Shown: positions 45,385 to 59,037 of the stretch, in pieces
Layout: each line of letters begins with the position of its first letter
Numbering within the stretch: the first letter of the stretch is position 1
NCBI GenBank assembly: GCA_035578175.1
Contig: JAQMRL010000001.1
Coordinates: 236,669,038-236,733,037 of the forward strand
DNA from: Catonia carolina
Lineage: Eukaryota; Arthropoda; Insecta; Hemiptera; Achilidae
Reading direction: 5' to 3'
DNA length: 64,000 bases
The notes under the pieces: generated by a model
Seen by the model: only the letters and a program-made list of their open reading frames with translations
Told to the model about the DNA's origin: nothing
The model's database searches: none
Made by a program: the position numbers and the translations under genes

Positions 45385-45945
45385 ACTTTCTCTTGCCCTA
45401 TATGAATATATAAGAAGAAAATTTTGTTTTCATGTTGATTTTACGAAAAATAGAGGCTGTGCTCTCGTAAAAAAATGTTTTTTTTAAGATTGCGGCCTTA
45501 ATATGCATTTCAGGGCAAAAGTGTATGTAATCAAAGTTGTGGAACATTTAAAAACCTACTACTTTTATTTGTATTGTTTTTTTGTATAACACTTAGTTCA
45601 GCGGTAATTAGTGATTTTTCTGGTTTTTTTTCATCAAAATCTGTAAAAATGGATTTATTTTAAGATTTCTGTATTTTACAACAAAAGTGTATATAATTAA
45701 ATTATATGAAATGATCATTAGCGACTACAGTGGGTTAAGAAATTGTAATAATGGGTTTGGCACGTAATAACTTCCAGACCCTAGCCGGAAATCGAACCCG
45801 GGACCTCCTCTTAGTAGGACAGCGCACTATCCATTGTGTCACGGAGGCGGCCATTTTTCATTTTACGTTGTTTACTAATGAGAGGTTATATTGGTCATTA
45901 TTTACATTGGCTAGATAAAGTCGTGTGAATGTTTCACACCAGGTT
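45385..45945 (+). repeat. REP2 copy with internal deletion, split by SINE A
   Basis: Starts ACTTTCTCTTGCCCTATATG, jumps after ~60 bp to GGCTGTGCTCTCGTAAAAAA, and ends AGTCGTGTGAATGTTTCACACC. Confidence 0.8.
45706..45855 (-). repeat. SINE A inside REP2
   Basis: Inverted head with well-kept box B (AATCGAACCCGGGACC, minus strand) and body GCGACTACAGTGGG. Confidence 0.82.
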
Positions 45946-46850
45946 TTTTTTTGTTTTTAAGTATCAGTTTTTTTTCTTTGTATAGGGTGCATTTAGGTTT
46001 TTCACTTCATTCTCGAACAATACGTGACGTTGTTTGTATCCAAACACATTTTACTAGTCATTTGACATTTGCAAATTGCTAACAAGACAGTTCTGAAAGT
46101 AGTATCACGTGATTTGAACTGGTTTACCACCGCCTGTATTACTAAGTGTCAATGTATTACTAGTGTATTGAAAATATAATATTAAGTAATGAATCGTTAT
46201 AAGTTATAGGTTATAATATTATATTATAATACTGTCATGGTATAAGAGTTAGGTGTCAAGTAAAATGACAGGTGTCTTGTGGTGTAATCTATTTTATTAA
46301 ACCCATTTTACAAGAATTTTTCGGTTGAAAAAAGATATTTAAATTTGAATTCTTATAATTTTTCTATAAATCTTCTTTCTTAGAAAATTGAAGTAAAGAT
46401 TTTCATTAAAAACAGTCATTTGACGTACCCCGTAGCAAAACTGTCATTATTTCCGGATGTACATGAGTATTGACAATTTGTGTTCAGGCGTTCAAATGTG
46501 TCTCTGATATAAACTCGTACTTACCGTTAACAATTAGGAGAATACATAAAATTATTTATAAAAGTAACAATTATTTTACAATTTTTTAAAACACTTGGAA
46601 GACGTAGGTTTGTCTGCTTGTACTGTTTTCACCTCTTTCACTCCTGTGCATTGGTACTGTTCCTCTACTGTCTATCCAGCTGATAACCCTGTCAGTACCA
46701 ACGTCCGGAAAATAGAACGTAGATATATTTTACGTAGTGATAGCATCCGATTTACCGGACATCCGTAAATTATGCATTACGTAATAACGTCCGGAAACCG
46801 GACATTTCCAAAAAAAAACATTTAAACAAAAATTAATGAAATAATATATT
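45946..46850. other. No gene recognised; short inverted motifs
   Basis: Around 46788-46806 GTCCGG-AAA-CCGGAC forms a small hairpin, and GTCCGG recurs nearby. No coding content seen. Confidence 0.4.
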
Positions 46851-46852
46851 TT

Positions 46853-47012
46853 AAAACAGCTTCTGTGGTGTAGTGACTAGCGTGCTAGTCTACAAAGTGA
46901 AAGGTCCCGGGTTCAGTTCCCGGCTAGGGTCTAGACATTTTAACGCGTTAAAACCACCGTTAGGTAGGTACCAAAACCCACTGTAGTTAATAATCATGCG
47001 ACTTTAAATAAA
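46853..47012 (+). repeat. SINE A, the only plus-strand copy
   Basis: Box A (TGGTGTAGTGACTAGCG), box B (GGTTCAGTTCC), body AAAACCACCG.. AATCATGCGACTTTAAATAA. Best copy of the family. Confidence 0.85.
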
Positions 47013-47860
47013 ATAAAAAATACTATTTTGAATATTTTTAGTGTTAGACGATTTATTTTTTTTACGAACACAATAAAAATTAATTTTTAACAGGAAATTT
47101 TATTTTTCTGTAACGTTGAAATTTTGGTGGGCAATGGCAGGCTTACGCCTGCAAGTTTTCGAAATAAGGGCTGCCACTTTTGTACACCCTTATTTAAATT
47201 ATATGGCACTTTAGATCAAACTTTTAAATATTGTTTTGGCACTGAAAGGGTTAATAATCACTTTCGCTAATCCAACTATCACAAAGAGACAGTTAGAGGG
47301 GGAACTTTTCCCCAGTTATCAAGTTGCACTTGCGCACTGGAAATGTTTTACTATGTTGTTCTGTATACTATCTTTTTCTAACCTGTTCTTTTACGCTTTT
47401 GTAAAATCCCCGATTTTAATGTGGTTTTTCGCTTAAAATTATAAATACCAATTAGACTAACGACAAAAAATGTTACGATACAAAAATTGTAGTATTTTTA
47501 CCTTTAATTGTAATTCAGTGCATTTTTCTTTAACGTGACCCTAAACTCTTTTACAACCATGTACAACCTGTACATGGTTTGACTGAAAAACTTACTCCTT
47601 TGTATTTTTAACATTTCACCATTTTTTTTTACAGTTGCCCTGATTTTGTACAGTAATAATAATGAAGGTCCTAACTTCATTTCCAACGCCAATTGTCTTG
47701 TCGAGATAATCAAGAAGTTTAGTATCTAATTCTGTGGTGTAGTGAAACGATTACTGTTTTTCGTCGTCTAGTTCGCAGAACTTAAATGACTTCGATGGTA
47801 GCCAACGTTCTTAGAGATCAAGACACCTGAAGACAAAGATTTAAAGTTAAACAGTTCGAA
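47013..47860. other. No gene recognised
   Basis: One short palindrome (GCAGGCTTACGCCTGC at about 47128); otherwise nothing supportable. Confidence 0.45.
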
Positions 47861-47861
47861 T

Positions 47862-49345
47862 CTGTCATTTCAGAAAGCCCATAAATCAAAAATTCTAACT
47901 TTTGGAAAAATTAAAAAACTGGTAATTTACTACGTTTCAATAAAAAGAACATTAAAAAATATAATTTTTTCAGTGGCCTGTCCACTGTAATGAATTAAAA
48001 TAAGAAAAACGCAAATTGAAATGAAAATAAATTGATTTTAATGAAAACGTAAAATGAAATTGAAAAATTGACAAATAAAATTGTATTATAAAATTATAAA
48101 TGTTCGTTTTTATTTATTCATGACACTATGTTATAGAACTAATTATTTAATGAATTATTAATGAATATAGTTATTTATTGCAATATATATTTGAATTATT
48201 AATATTTTTACTAGCTCAAATTAATTAATTTTTATAGTAACTACTTGAATTATTCTCGGAGTCTTGTTCTTGCGTCTTGTCCATCAATTGACCGGGAATC
48301 AAATGGGGCGTCGAGTCATTATTGCAGTTTGTTTTATAGTATTGAATAAATTTTATTTAAATATTTTCTTCATATTTTAAAATATTCAAATTTATTTTGT
48401 TTGTTCCATAATTAATTAGATTCTTGATACTTTAATATTTTCCTTTACTTATTTTCTTATTATTTCAAATTATTTAATTAAATTATACTATCTTTTGTTT
48501 TCTTGCTTTAATTTGAGAGATTTGGTTTTTGGAATTAATTTTTTGAATGTTTAATTTTCTTCTTATAATGCATCTTGATATATTTAATTACTGTTTAGAA
48601 TAATTAAATTTTAAATTAGAAATTGTTTAATTTTGATTATTATTTATGATTATTTTTGTATTACTTCTTGAATTTACGACAATTGGTTAACGTAATTAGA
48701 TCATCGATCAACGACGTACTAGAACATAGACTGCTATTCTACACCCCTTTAATACAAAATGTATACTTTTGTATTTTTAATGATAAGCCCGTCCGTTTAA
48801 AAAAAAGTTGAAAATTTTGACTTAAGGTGTTCATGAAATAAATTGGAGTAAAATGCGTTTTTTTTTTATAAAATACTACTTTAGACGAGAAGAAAATTGT
48901 GTTATACAATAGTATACATTTATTTATTTCACTAGTTTACGTTAGTGACTTAAAGTAGCTTTTGCAGTAATGAGAATTGAAATTCGTAACTTTCAAATAG
49001 AAAAATGTTGGTTTTCAGGACTATTCACGTTTTTCGTCGTCGTCACTAACATAAGTTATTTCCCTCAAAACGATTTTTGCATAGAAATTTTATATACCCT
49101 TTTCCACTAGAACGTAGAGCTTAGGCATAAAAAAATCATCCACTTTCATTTTTTAATTAGAAGGAAGCACTTTATATCCTTTAGAATAAGCTTTTTCTTA
49201 GTGTTATATTACTTAAGGAAAGCAGCCAGACTTAAGTGATTTTTGTAGAGATGGTATGTTTAAATTCAGTTAGTCCTAAAATGCACTAAAGAAAAAATTT
49301 GAAATTTTGATTTAATGGGTTTTCTGAAATGACTAATTCAGTTTT
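47862..49345 (+). repeat. REP3 copy 2 (split by an LTR-like insert)
   Basis: Aligns with 24221-25335 once 47986-48743 is removed. Confidence 0.75.
47986..48743. mobile_element. Candidate solo LTR or LTR-like insert in REP3
   Basis: A 758-bp block absent from the other REP3 copy, with TGTAAT at one end and TCTACA at the other, the TG..CA form of an LTR. The flanking duplication is poor. Contains no frame. Confidence 0.45.
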
Positions 49346-49869
49346 CCTTAACATACAAAGTTACATAACTTAGTAAACGATTATTTTGTGACAAATTTCT
49401 GCAATGAAAAATTTCAAAATCATTGTGTCAAGGGTACCTAGTACTAATTGTGTAGAAATTTCGTTTTGCGTAAATCAATTTGGAATGCCAATTATTATAT
49501 TTTTTATTAGTTTCACTTACTCTATATTGAGATGTTTTGAAGGTCGTGACGTACGGAAGTAGTTTCTGTCATTTATAGACCTTGTTACATTTATACTAAA
49601 GCGTGTTTTTAATTTATTAGAATTCTGGTATAAAGTTAGGTTGTAGCAATTGTGCCCACTTTGCGCGTTGTATTATTACTACCATTCGAGGGGTTGCTTT
49701 AATTATGGGTTTACAAGCATAGATCGGTGAATAAAAATTACTGTTAATAGTGCAGCATACTACATGTTAAGGTTTAGGACTTTTTCATAAGGTGTAGAAA
49801 TACTTATCTCTAAGGTAGTTACCTCTTTTTACCTCTTGGGCACAACAATCCGGTGTATTTTTATTATTA

Positions 49870-50150
49870 TTTTTTAATCCCTGTTATGTGTAAGTTGTAA
49901 ACTGTTCAGTTAAGAACAATAAGCAACACCATGACCCAATGAAATGAGGATTATTTGTATAACGTGAGGTTTAGTCTTGTACAGACTCAAGCCGACCATT
50001 CCTGAGAAAGTATGGTTAATTGAATCCCAACCTTCAAAGAACACCGTCTAGAACACTGTCTAGTATTCACATCCGTATAAAAGTCCCTTTACTAGGATTT
50101 GAACCAGGAACCCTCGTCTCCGAAAATCAGCTGTTAAACAGCTGATTTTC
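49870..50150 (-). repeat. SINE B
   Basis: Tail GTTGTAAACTGTTCAG, head half lost after ACAGCTGATTTTC. Confidence 0.78.
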
Positions 50151-50159
50151 AGGCTGGGA

Positions 50160-51160
50160 CTGAACAAAGATACCTGTTTGGAGCAAGTCGAATTGTAAGG
50201 GTTTTAGTTTTTCTGTTTTAAATCGTTAAGGAACAAATTTGCCTTTTAATGGTTGTAATTTTTAGCTTTATCCGCTTATGTTGATAACTGTCGTAAACCT
50301 CCACGACCATTTAGGTAAAATCGACTTAAATTATTCTAAAAAAAAACTTTTTTGTAGTTGCCTTCACGGCGTCAGGAGTGTCAGTGATTAGTCTTATTAG
50401 ATTAACTAAACTCAATTATTACCTACACAAAGGAAATTTGCTTAATTTATGCGCGATGGGTTTTTTTTTTGCTTTAGAAATTTCTGGAAATCTGGTGATG
50501 AGTCACTGAGTCAGAACTTTCACTTCTATACAGAGACATTTCATTTTAAATGTCAACTAACTTAAACGTTATTATGTTTTATTCAGTTAGTTATCTTTGA
50601 ATATTTATTTACTGATACTGTTACAATGACAGTAGCTGTTTTTTACAGCGGAAATGCAGATATTTTTTAAATGCTTTGTAACATGAACTGTAGCTTTCAG
50701 ATAAGATAACTTAATTCAAGTTCAGTAATTAATAGAAACTTCATGTTGCTTCCTCGTACGTTATCTCTTGTATCGACTGTATTAAAATATACCAACCGTT
50801 TGATACCCGGAATTCTATTGATCTTCACGCTTCATGACCCTTGAACCGAAAAACCTAGAGCAGAAACTACTGGACCGATTAGACTGAAATGTAACTTCTA
50901 AGGTTTTCTCAAAGATCCCCAGAGGGATTTTTGGAATTTGAGGTGTTGTATAGCCCCAAAATTAAACATGTTGTATTTCGATGCATTACGTACAAACAAA
51001 GCGTACAATTAAACATTTTAATTTTCTTTAGTACTAATTGTATGGTGGGAAAATTAAACTTCCCAATTATGGTTTCCCATGTCCAAGGATAGATAATTTT
51101 AATGATTCTGTGTTTATTTTTTACTACTTTGTACTGTATTAGGTTTTTTTATTCCTAGTA
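50160..51160. other. No gene recognised
   Basis: About 50860-50990 belongs to the old motif also seen at 32350 and 38960. Nothing else supportable. Confidence 0.45.
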
Positions 51161-51164
51161 TACA

Positions 51165-51470
51165 TATTATGTACGTTGCAATCTGTTAAATTCAGAACAA
51201 TTAATGGCCCAATGATACGATGATATGTATGACCTGTAAATGAGGTGTAGTCTTGTTACAGACTCAGGCCGACCATTCCTGAGAGAGTACGGTTAATTGA
51301 ACCCCAATCATTTAAGTTCACCGGTAACCACTGTCTAGTATTCAAATCCGTATAAAAGTAACTACCTTTACTTGGATTGGAACCAGAAACCTTCGTCTTC
51401 GAAAATCAGCTGTTAAACAGTTGACTCGCGGCGATGACTACTTCTAGACCAACCCCGGTGGGTTCGTACT
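51165..51470 (-). repeat. SINE B, full copy
   Basis: Tail TACGTTGCAATCTG, head CCAACCCCGGTGGG. Confidence 0.85.
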
Positions 51471-51517
51471 GTATTAGTGTGTTAGTAATTAAAACCATAC
51501 GTTAGTATTTACCCAAT

Positions 51518-52275
51518 TATCGGATGATCAGGTATAAAGGTAATGATTTTTATTGGAACGATACAATACAGTTTTATCAAGACCTCACATTAAGTAACTT
51601 ACTTAATTAACTAGATTAATAGAAAAACTAGATTAAGTACCTTACGTACTAATGAAACTACTGAGACGGATATTAAAATATTATGCTACAACGTAAGTAT
51701 AAAAAAGAAAAATACAAAAAAATCGTATCCACAAGTATACAAATTTAGTTTAAAACACTCACTTGACTTTCTCTTACCAATGTAAATAATGAAAAATACA
51801 AGCTATGTTTAATCGTGATTGAATGACACTAAATAAAAATTAACCTATTTTGAACTTAAATTTTGATTAACAAAATAAGGAAAAATTACTTATTGACGCT
51901 AAATTAAGCTCTATATAAATATACATTTGACTGCTTTAAAATCAGAGAAAAAATTTATGCGGTTTACCACGGCTTATTTCAGCTTACATTGTAATTAGGT
52001 CATTATATAAATACTGTGTGTGTGTGTGTGAGCATCATTTCGTTTTGTTGTCTGATACCGGTGGGTCTAGCTGGCATTCTTTAAACTAGGTTATGTTGTT
52101 CGGAATAAATCGATCAGACTCAAGTGGGTGGATGTTATGCTTTGGTGGGAGCAACTCTACTGAAAGACACCCTGCTGGGAACTGCCCTCTCGTCTTCTAT
52201 CTTGTCTCTAGATAAAACCATATTGCTTCGTTCCAATAAAAATCATTATTTTTTATACTTGATTATCCGATATTT
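51518..52275. mobile_element. Non-autonomous DNA transposon with ~70-bp inverted ends
   Basis: Left arm 51518-51587 (ATTATCGGATGATCAGG..) and right arm 52203-52275 are inverted copies (..TTGATTATCCGATAT). A truncated REP2 lies inside. The TTATCCGA-type end recalls pogo/Tigger elements, but that is only a resemblance. Confidence 0.68.
51738..51930 (-). repeat. REP2 fragment
   Basis: CACTCACTTGACTTTCTCTT through ATTACTTATTGACGC, one end of REP2. Confidence 0.7.
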
Positions 52276-52670
52276 ATTGTTTTTTACTTGTGTATGTGTG
52301 GTCCATTAAGTGAAAGGAAATCTGTCCTTCATTTGTTTCTTTTCTTGAAAACTGTTGTTACAATCGCATTGTTAAGCCATTCCGATTTACGGATAGTAAA
52401 CGTTCTGATGAATACCGTGATTTAAAGATAACCTACTGTGAAAATATTTTAATAATTTATTACAATAGAAGAAATCTTCTAGCAGATAGCAGATAGATAG
52501 AAAATAGGATGAATAGTGATTTAAACTGTAGAAGTTCTACAGTTCCTTTTCAGTATTCATACAGTATCCTATATTGATGCTGTACCCATAACAGTGATTA
52601 AGACAAGACCTCCCGCACCATAACCCCCGAACTCATGTGGTAGGACCCACAATTTCCAAAATACAGGATT

Positions 52671-53210
52671 AAGGAAGGATCTCTCGAACGAAAGCTGTGA
52701 CCCAGGGAAAACTGTCGGTCCGTCAACAAGACTTCAGTCATCTGCCAGAAGGGAAAAGAGGACAGTTGTTTCCCTGCGATAATCGCGTGGAGGCACCTCT
52801 CAAAAGCGACAGCGTACATGGAAAAACTTCCTCGAAAGCATATACAGAATTAAGGACAGGATCTGTCGAACGAAAGCTGTGACACTGGGAAAAATTGTCT
52901 GTCCGTGATCAAGACTTCAGTCATCTGCGACGAAGGGAAAAGAGAACAGTCGTCACCCTGCGAGTCGCGTGGAGGGACCTCTCAAAAGCGACAGCGTACA
53001 TGGAAAAACTTCCTCGAAAGCCTATACAGGATTAAGGGCAGGATCTGTCGAACGAAAGCTGTGACACAGGGAAAAACTGTCTGTCCGTGATCAAGACTTC
53101 AGTCATCTGGCACGAAGAGAAAAGAGGACAGCGTTTCCATGCGAGGACCGCGGGGAGGCACCTCTCAAAAATGACAGCGTACATGGAAAAACTTTTCCGA
53201 AAGCTTAATA
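52671..53210 (+). repeat. Three-unit tandem array, ~182-bp period
   Basis: Units start at 52671, 52852 and 53034 (AAGGACAGGATCTGTCGAAC in unit 2). Each contains GACTTCAGTCATCTG, GGGAAAAGAG and CAGCGTACATGGAAAAACTT. Clearly more GC-rich than its surroundings. No open frame spans it. Confidence 0.9.
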
Positions 53211-53660
53211 GTCATCACGGCAAATCCAGATAGGGCTCATAAATGCAGAAGACCGAAAACGAAGGGAAAGAAGATAGCAACTAAGAAAAAGTGGACGACA
53301 GTACCAAAAGTAATGGAAAGTGGTTGCTCAATCCCGTTGACCAAAACGGCCAGGGGAAGCCCGAACTGAGCTCGGTGGAATTAAACCACCCAGCGATTAG
53401 TAAGCACTTGAAGGTAGCCCTATTGGTCCGCTCGTAGTGTCTTGTGTCCCACGTGGCTTAGTACCCTTGCGGACTCTCCGAATAATCCAAATATCCAGAA
53501 GTGCGAGCCTCTATCTTCTTACTGTGCGTTACGTCAATGTACGACATCCTGAAACAAAACAAACAACTCTAATAGTTGTATTGACAACATTATGCTCACG
53601 AGGATCTGTTAATATGCGGAATAAATTTTACCCAGATGTTTCAATTTTTCTTAGTAATAA
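53211..53660 (+). other. GC-richer unclassified segment next to the array
   Basis: Continues the base composition of the tandem array (e.g. GAGCTCGGTGGAATTAAACC). Likely part of the same mobile element, e.g. a LINE untranslated region, but no protein similarity is visible. Confidence 0.35.
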
Positions 53661-54119
53661 TTAAAACTTTACGATACCCTATCGTACATAAGATATAACC
53701 TAGATAAAATATAAAACTCTTCTTGTTCAAGAATGGTAGTAAAATTTATGGAGTGACGCTCAATATAGTTTGTGTTAGTGTAAAATTACTAAGTGGGGAT
53801 ATTGCTAGGTGGGTTAGTTCTAAAATTCCAACAGGGTATTCCATCATAGGTGTCGCGTCACAAATTAGATTTGTATCACCTTTCACTGAAATTGGAATAC
53901 AGTTGAGTGCACGGATAGGATTATCTACCTTAGTACATTTGTTACGTAGAATACATATTGAGTGAAAGCTTAGCTATTCGTATAATATCATAATGGTACA
54001 TCATAAGCGGAAAGGTGAATAAAAAATACATGAATTTGCAGCTCTTCGCTTAAATAATCACTCTCATGCATTTATTTTTATTTTATTTATTTTTTTACTT
54101 ATATAAGAAGTTGTAATAA

Positions 54120-54360
54120 GGATATTGAAAAAACCGGAATAAACCGAGAAAAATTCATGAACCGAACCAAATTCAGACAACTAATTACAGACTTTAAGGG
54201 CATGAGTAAAAACAGAACACCGGCTGTACAGAAGAAAGGAGAAAAGCTTACAGTGAACAAATGTTGATAATGTGGGCTACGAAAACAATTTCGAGAAATG
54301 TCTAGTCATCTCACGTGGTCTACAATTGCCCTGTACGAGAAAGAAAACAAGTTTTGATAT
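54120..54360 (+). pseudogene. Possible LINE tail fragment
   Basis: One frame reads REKFMNRTKFRQLITDFKGM then TPAVQKKGEKLTV before stops, like the basic C-terminal end of an insect LINE Pol. Short and uncertain. Confidence 0.35.
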
Positions 54361-54399
54361 TAGGCTAACGTACTAAACTATAATTTTATTGCTTATGGT

Positions 54400-55055
54400 T
54401 TAGCTGTAATTATTCGTCTTCATAAATAATTCTATAAACCAGTAATTAAAAAAAATTTCTCGAAATTATCCATAATTATTGGAAAATTAAACAAAATCAT
54501 AATATATTTTTATGAGTAAAAATATGTTTGAGTTTTTGACCATGAAAAAAATTTTTTTGCTCGTTTAATAGAAAAATAACTACTGGTCGTTTCTTCAGAA
54601 TTGGTTTGGCCGTATTTGTAAAACGATAGAAAGTTGACTGTCGAGGAGAATACCGTCATACATTTCTGGTGGTGCCTCAGAGGTTGGACGACCACGAAAG
54701 AAATGGGCTGACCAAATAAAAGTGGCAACAGACCTACCAACTAATGCTTCCTAATGCGTAGAAGTTTGATAAAAATAAATTATTTTTTTCCGAATTCAGT
54801 CAGTTAAGAACTGCGTAGATTAATTTTGTTTTTACATTTATATCTTTCTCATTGTTCACATTTTGTCAGTATTCTTACATTCTTTTTGCATAAATGTTTA
54901 TCTCGTCTTTCATCATTTCTCTTTTTGGTTCTTTTACTTTTTCCAGGAAACATTACTTGAATTATTATTTACCTTCTCCTATCAATTTTTAATTCTGTTC
55001 TACCATCTATCTACTCATTTTCTATGTATTGTGTCTTTCTACTCCTAGTTCATTA
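54400..55055. other. No gene recognised
   Basis: AT-rich, ending in pyrimidine-rich DNA before REP2. Confidence 0.5.
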
Positions 55056-55062
55056 AACCTTT

Positions 55063-56072
<1,010 letters not shown>

Positions 56073-56606
56073 TACACAAAAATATCTATCGCATCTTTGA
56101 TCGACTCAAATTATAATACAGCTATTCAAATTTTTTATTCAAAGATATTGTAGAATTTACGTTTAAAATACCTTAGATAGTGGTCACTACAATTATTGTA
56201 CTATTAAAACTAAATTGTACCTGTATTTCGTGTTTCAGCCATCCGTATAAAATACTGCTGATTTTTGAATGTCATTGACCCTAACCGTGTGTAAATTTGT
56301 GTAATTCTGCTGAATAGGCTCCCGCAATCATTACTATTCGACGTTTTCTATCTTTTTTTTGTTAATATGAATTTTTTTAAATTTAAACTGTTCATATTTG
56401 ATTTCTGTATTGTGCTTGATTTTTAATGTTAGTAAACGTTTATTTAAACTGAAGTCCTCCTAGTTGTGTTTCTTCGTGTGTGGCTTTCATCTGATCATCG
56501 TACAAAGTCACTAGTTCTTCGTGGTACTTAACATTGCAAAGTGACGTTCTACCAACTTACTTATCGGGCTGCACCGAAGGCCGTGGGTGAAGTCCAATTA
56601 TTCTGT

Positions 56607-58112
56607 TCGTTGTTGTTTAGGTCAACAGCTGAAAGGCTGGTTTGAACCTCTAGAGGTTTTACTAAGTAAAAACGAGGTGTGAGGTGGTTTACTATTGCCT
56701 TTCTCACTGATGTAGCATGACATTGACCTATATTTGGATTAGTGTTCACGGTCACACAGATCAGTTTAACCACTACATTTTTAATAACAAGTAAAACTAT
56801 TATCAAGATACTTGGTATATATTTATAATATTTCTTTTAATAATATGAGTAAATTTTGTAAATTAATAATACTGGCATAATCTAAATTATATTCTATGTT
56901 TAATTATTCATACCAGTTAATCATCAATATTGATAAAATTTATATGATTATATTTAAACAACAGCGAGGTTCAAATCAAGATTGGCGTGAGTCAAAAGTG
57001 TAACTAAATTGTGTATTGTTAAAATAATTAAAGAATCAAAAAACGGAGATGAACAATTAAATAGTGATGTGAATGATTATAATAAAATAAATAACGTCGT
57101 TTAAAACAATAATTTGAATTTTTGCGAACAATAAAAAATTATTAATCAAATTTTAAAATCTAAAGTGATGAAAGTAAGATCCGGCCATAGCGTCGGTGCG
57201 GGACGAGACGATTGATGAGATGACCACACTGTAACGAGCTCCAATTAAAATCAGAAATATCAAGTAAAATTTCAAAGAAGACTAACATATTATATAAAAA
57301 TGAATAGAGGAACAAGTAAGAAATCATTATTATTATTTATTTAAAACGAACATTCAAAATTTATTTAAAGAAATCAAATTAAAAATTTCAAGAATTCAAA
57401 TATTATTAGGACGCCATATTCATCAACTCAACAATACAATTATATTTCAGCGAACTTCGTAAAATTAAACAACCGGTATGATCGATAAACAATATTCATA
57501 AATCATCTATAAAATTTTAATAAATAACCAATAAAGACCAGTATTCGATTTAATTAAAATTTAAAGATCTATTTGTAATTTTTGTTTAGGTTAAGATTTT
57601 CATTGTTGAAGTAAAATAGAAATTTTTTATACTCAAATAATAATAATAAATTAAAATCCCTGAGATATTATATTAAATAAAATAGTAGAGTCAATTTGTT
57701 GTTAAATTCAATATTCATAGAATCATTTATCAAGTAAAAATTAAAAGCATTTAAAACTAAAATATATTTGTGTTAATTTATTTCTAACCCAGTTTATGTA
57801 GCGTAGCTGTAGTGAACGCTACACTGAGTTGAAAGTATATGCTTATCAGCATCCCAGGCCCTCCGAAAAACACTCACTTTCCACCCTGCAAATGACACTT
57901 TCACTTCATTTCCCACAGGATCTGGCTGTATAGTGAAATTCATTACTCTTAGAGGTGATAACTGACTGGTGTCTTATACACCTCTACCTCTTCTGTTCTT
58001 AAATAGTTCAGTCATATGCTGACTATGTGATAAGAAACAGAACTATTTTTTGTAGCCCTGGAACCAACAGATCGAGTGCAATTAATGTAACACTCCACCT
58101 GTCCGTATGGGC
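56607..58112 (-). repeat. REP1 copy split by a solo LTR
   Basis: REP1 parts at 56607-56710 and 57824-58112, continuous apart from the repeated CTGA. Confidence 0.9.
56711..57823. mobile_element. Solo LTR, 1113 bp
   Basis: Begins TGTAGC and ends GCTACA, a perfect 6-bp inverted TG..CA terminus, flanked by a 4-bp duplication CTGA (56707-56710, 57824-57827). No coding content. It has no visible similarity to the gypsy LTR start at 1615. Confidence 0.85.
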
Positions 58113-58400
58113 AAATTCACACCGGTTGGGCAAGCAATTTAGTAACGTGACCAGCAGTGAACAATCCCTAGCAGTAATGTTTTTTTTTTGTTCTATTCTT
58201 GAAACATTCAAATAAGAAAAATTTATTAGTACGCAGCACACAGATGAACTAGTTACCGATAAACAGTTCCCGGTAACCAGACAAATACTGTAACGTCGTA
58301 TACAGTGATACTTTAAAAATGGCTAAAGGAATAAATTGTTCAGTGTATGAAATTGTGAATTTTATGAAGCGTTTTGTTTGAATTAGAATAATAGATTACG
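58113..58400. other. No gene recognised
   Basis: Short interval between REP1 and the LTR-like unit. Confidence 0.4.
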
Positions 58401-58479
58401 ATAGATGAAATGTTTTAAATAGGAGTTCTCGGAAATCGAAACTAGTAAAAACCGTTTTTTATTTTGATTCCTTGTACTA

Positions 58480-58895
58480 TGTTCTGGTAAAGCAACGAAA
58501 TTGTTAGAAGTCTTTCCATTGTATGGGAACTGTAAGACAGTAGGTATAAAAACAGCTAATGCCTTTGTAGTGAGTCAGTCAGTTATTGAATTGTGAATGG
58601 AAAGTGTTATCGGGCCGTTCAAAATAGTGTCGTTGCGGGACCCGTTCTTAATTTACGTTAATAATGTGTGTGCATACATACGGGTGGTAGCAAATACTTG
58701 TAAACAGGTAAACCATTGTTGTGATTGTTGAGTAATCATTTGTCAACAAGTTTGTTGGTAATCGTATGTTTTTGTAAAGCTTAAGTTTTGTAATCGTATG
58801 TTTTAGTAGTCTAAGTTTGATAACCAATTGTAATTAATAATTGTGTCAATAAATAATGGTTGTAAGTTGTTTATTATTTATTGTACCCAAATTCT
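58480..58895 (+). mobile_element. Possible solo LTR with U3/R/U5 layout
   Basis: Promoter, short transcribed segment and polyadenylation signal lie in LTR order with no gene between. Ends and target duplication could not be fixed. Confidence 0.38.
58545..58581 (+). promoter_or_regulatory. TATA box and initiator pair
   Basis: TATAAA (58545-58550) with TCAGTCAGT 31-36 bp further on (58575-58583), the canonical arthropod TATA-to-initiator spacing. A polyadenylation signal (AATAAA, about 58849-58854) follows ~270 bp later with GT-rich DNA after it. Confidence 0.5.
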
Positions 58896-59037
58896 GGAAC
58901 GGGCCTAGGATTAGGTATTACGTTTAGTAACGGATGCAGCCAGTTGTTTTTCTACATACTATGTTTGGCTGAAGGTTAAAAGTAATACTACTTTAATCAT
59001 TTCTTTACGCTGAGACTTTCCCGGTAAAACAATAAAA

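Noticed and set aside
46860..46930. tRNA gene on the plus strand
   Set aside because: Head of SINE A; the same sequence plus body recurs at 22.7, 33.9, 43.1 and 45.7 kb.
52671..53210. CRISPR array
   Set aside because: Units are ~182 bp head-to-tail without short repeats and unique spacers, in an insect genome.
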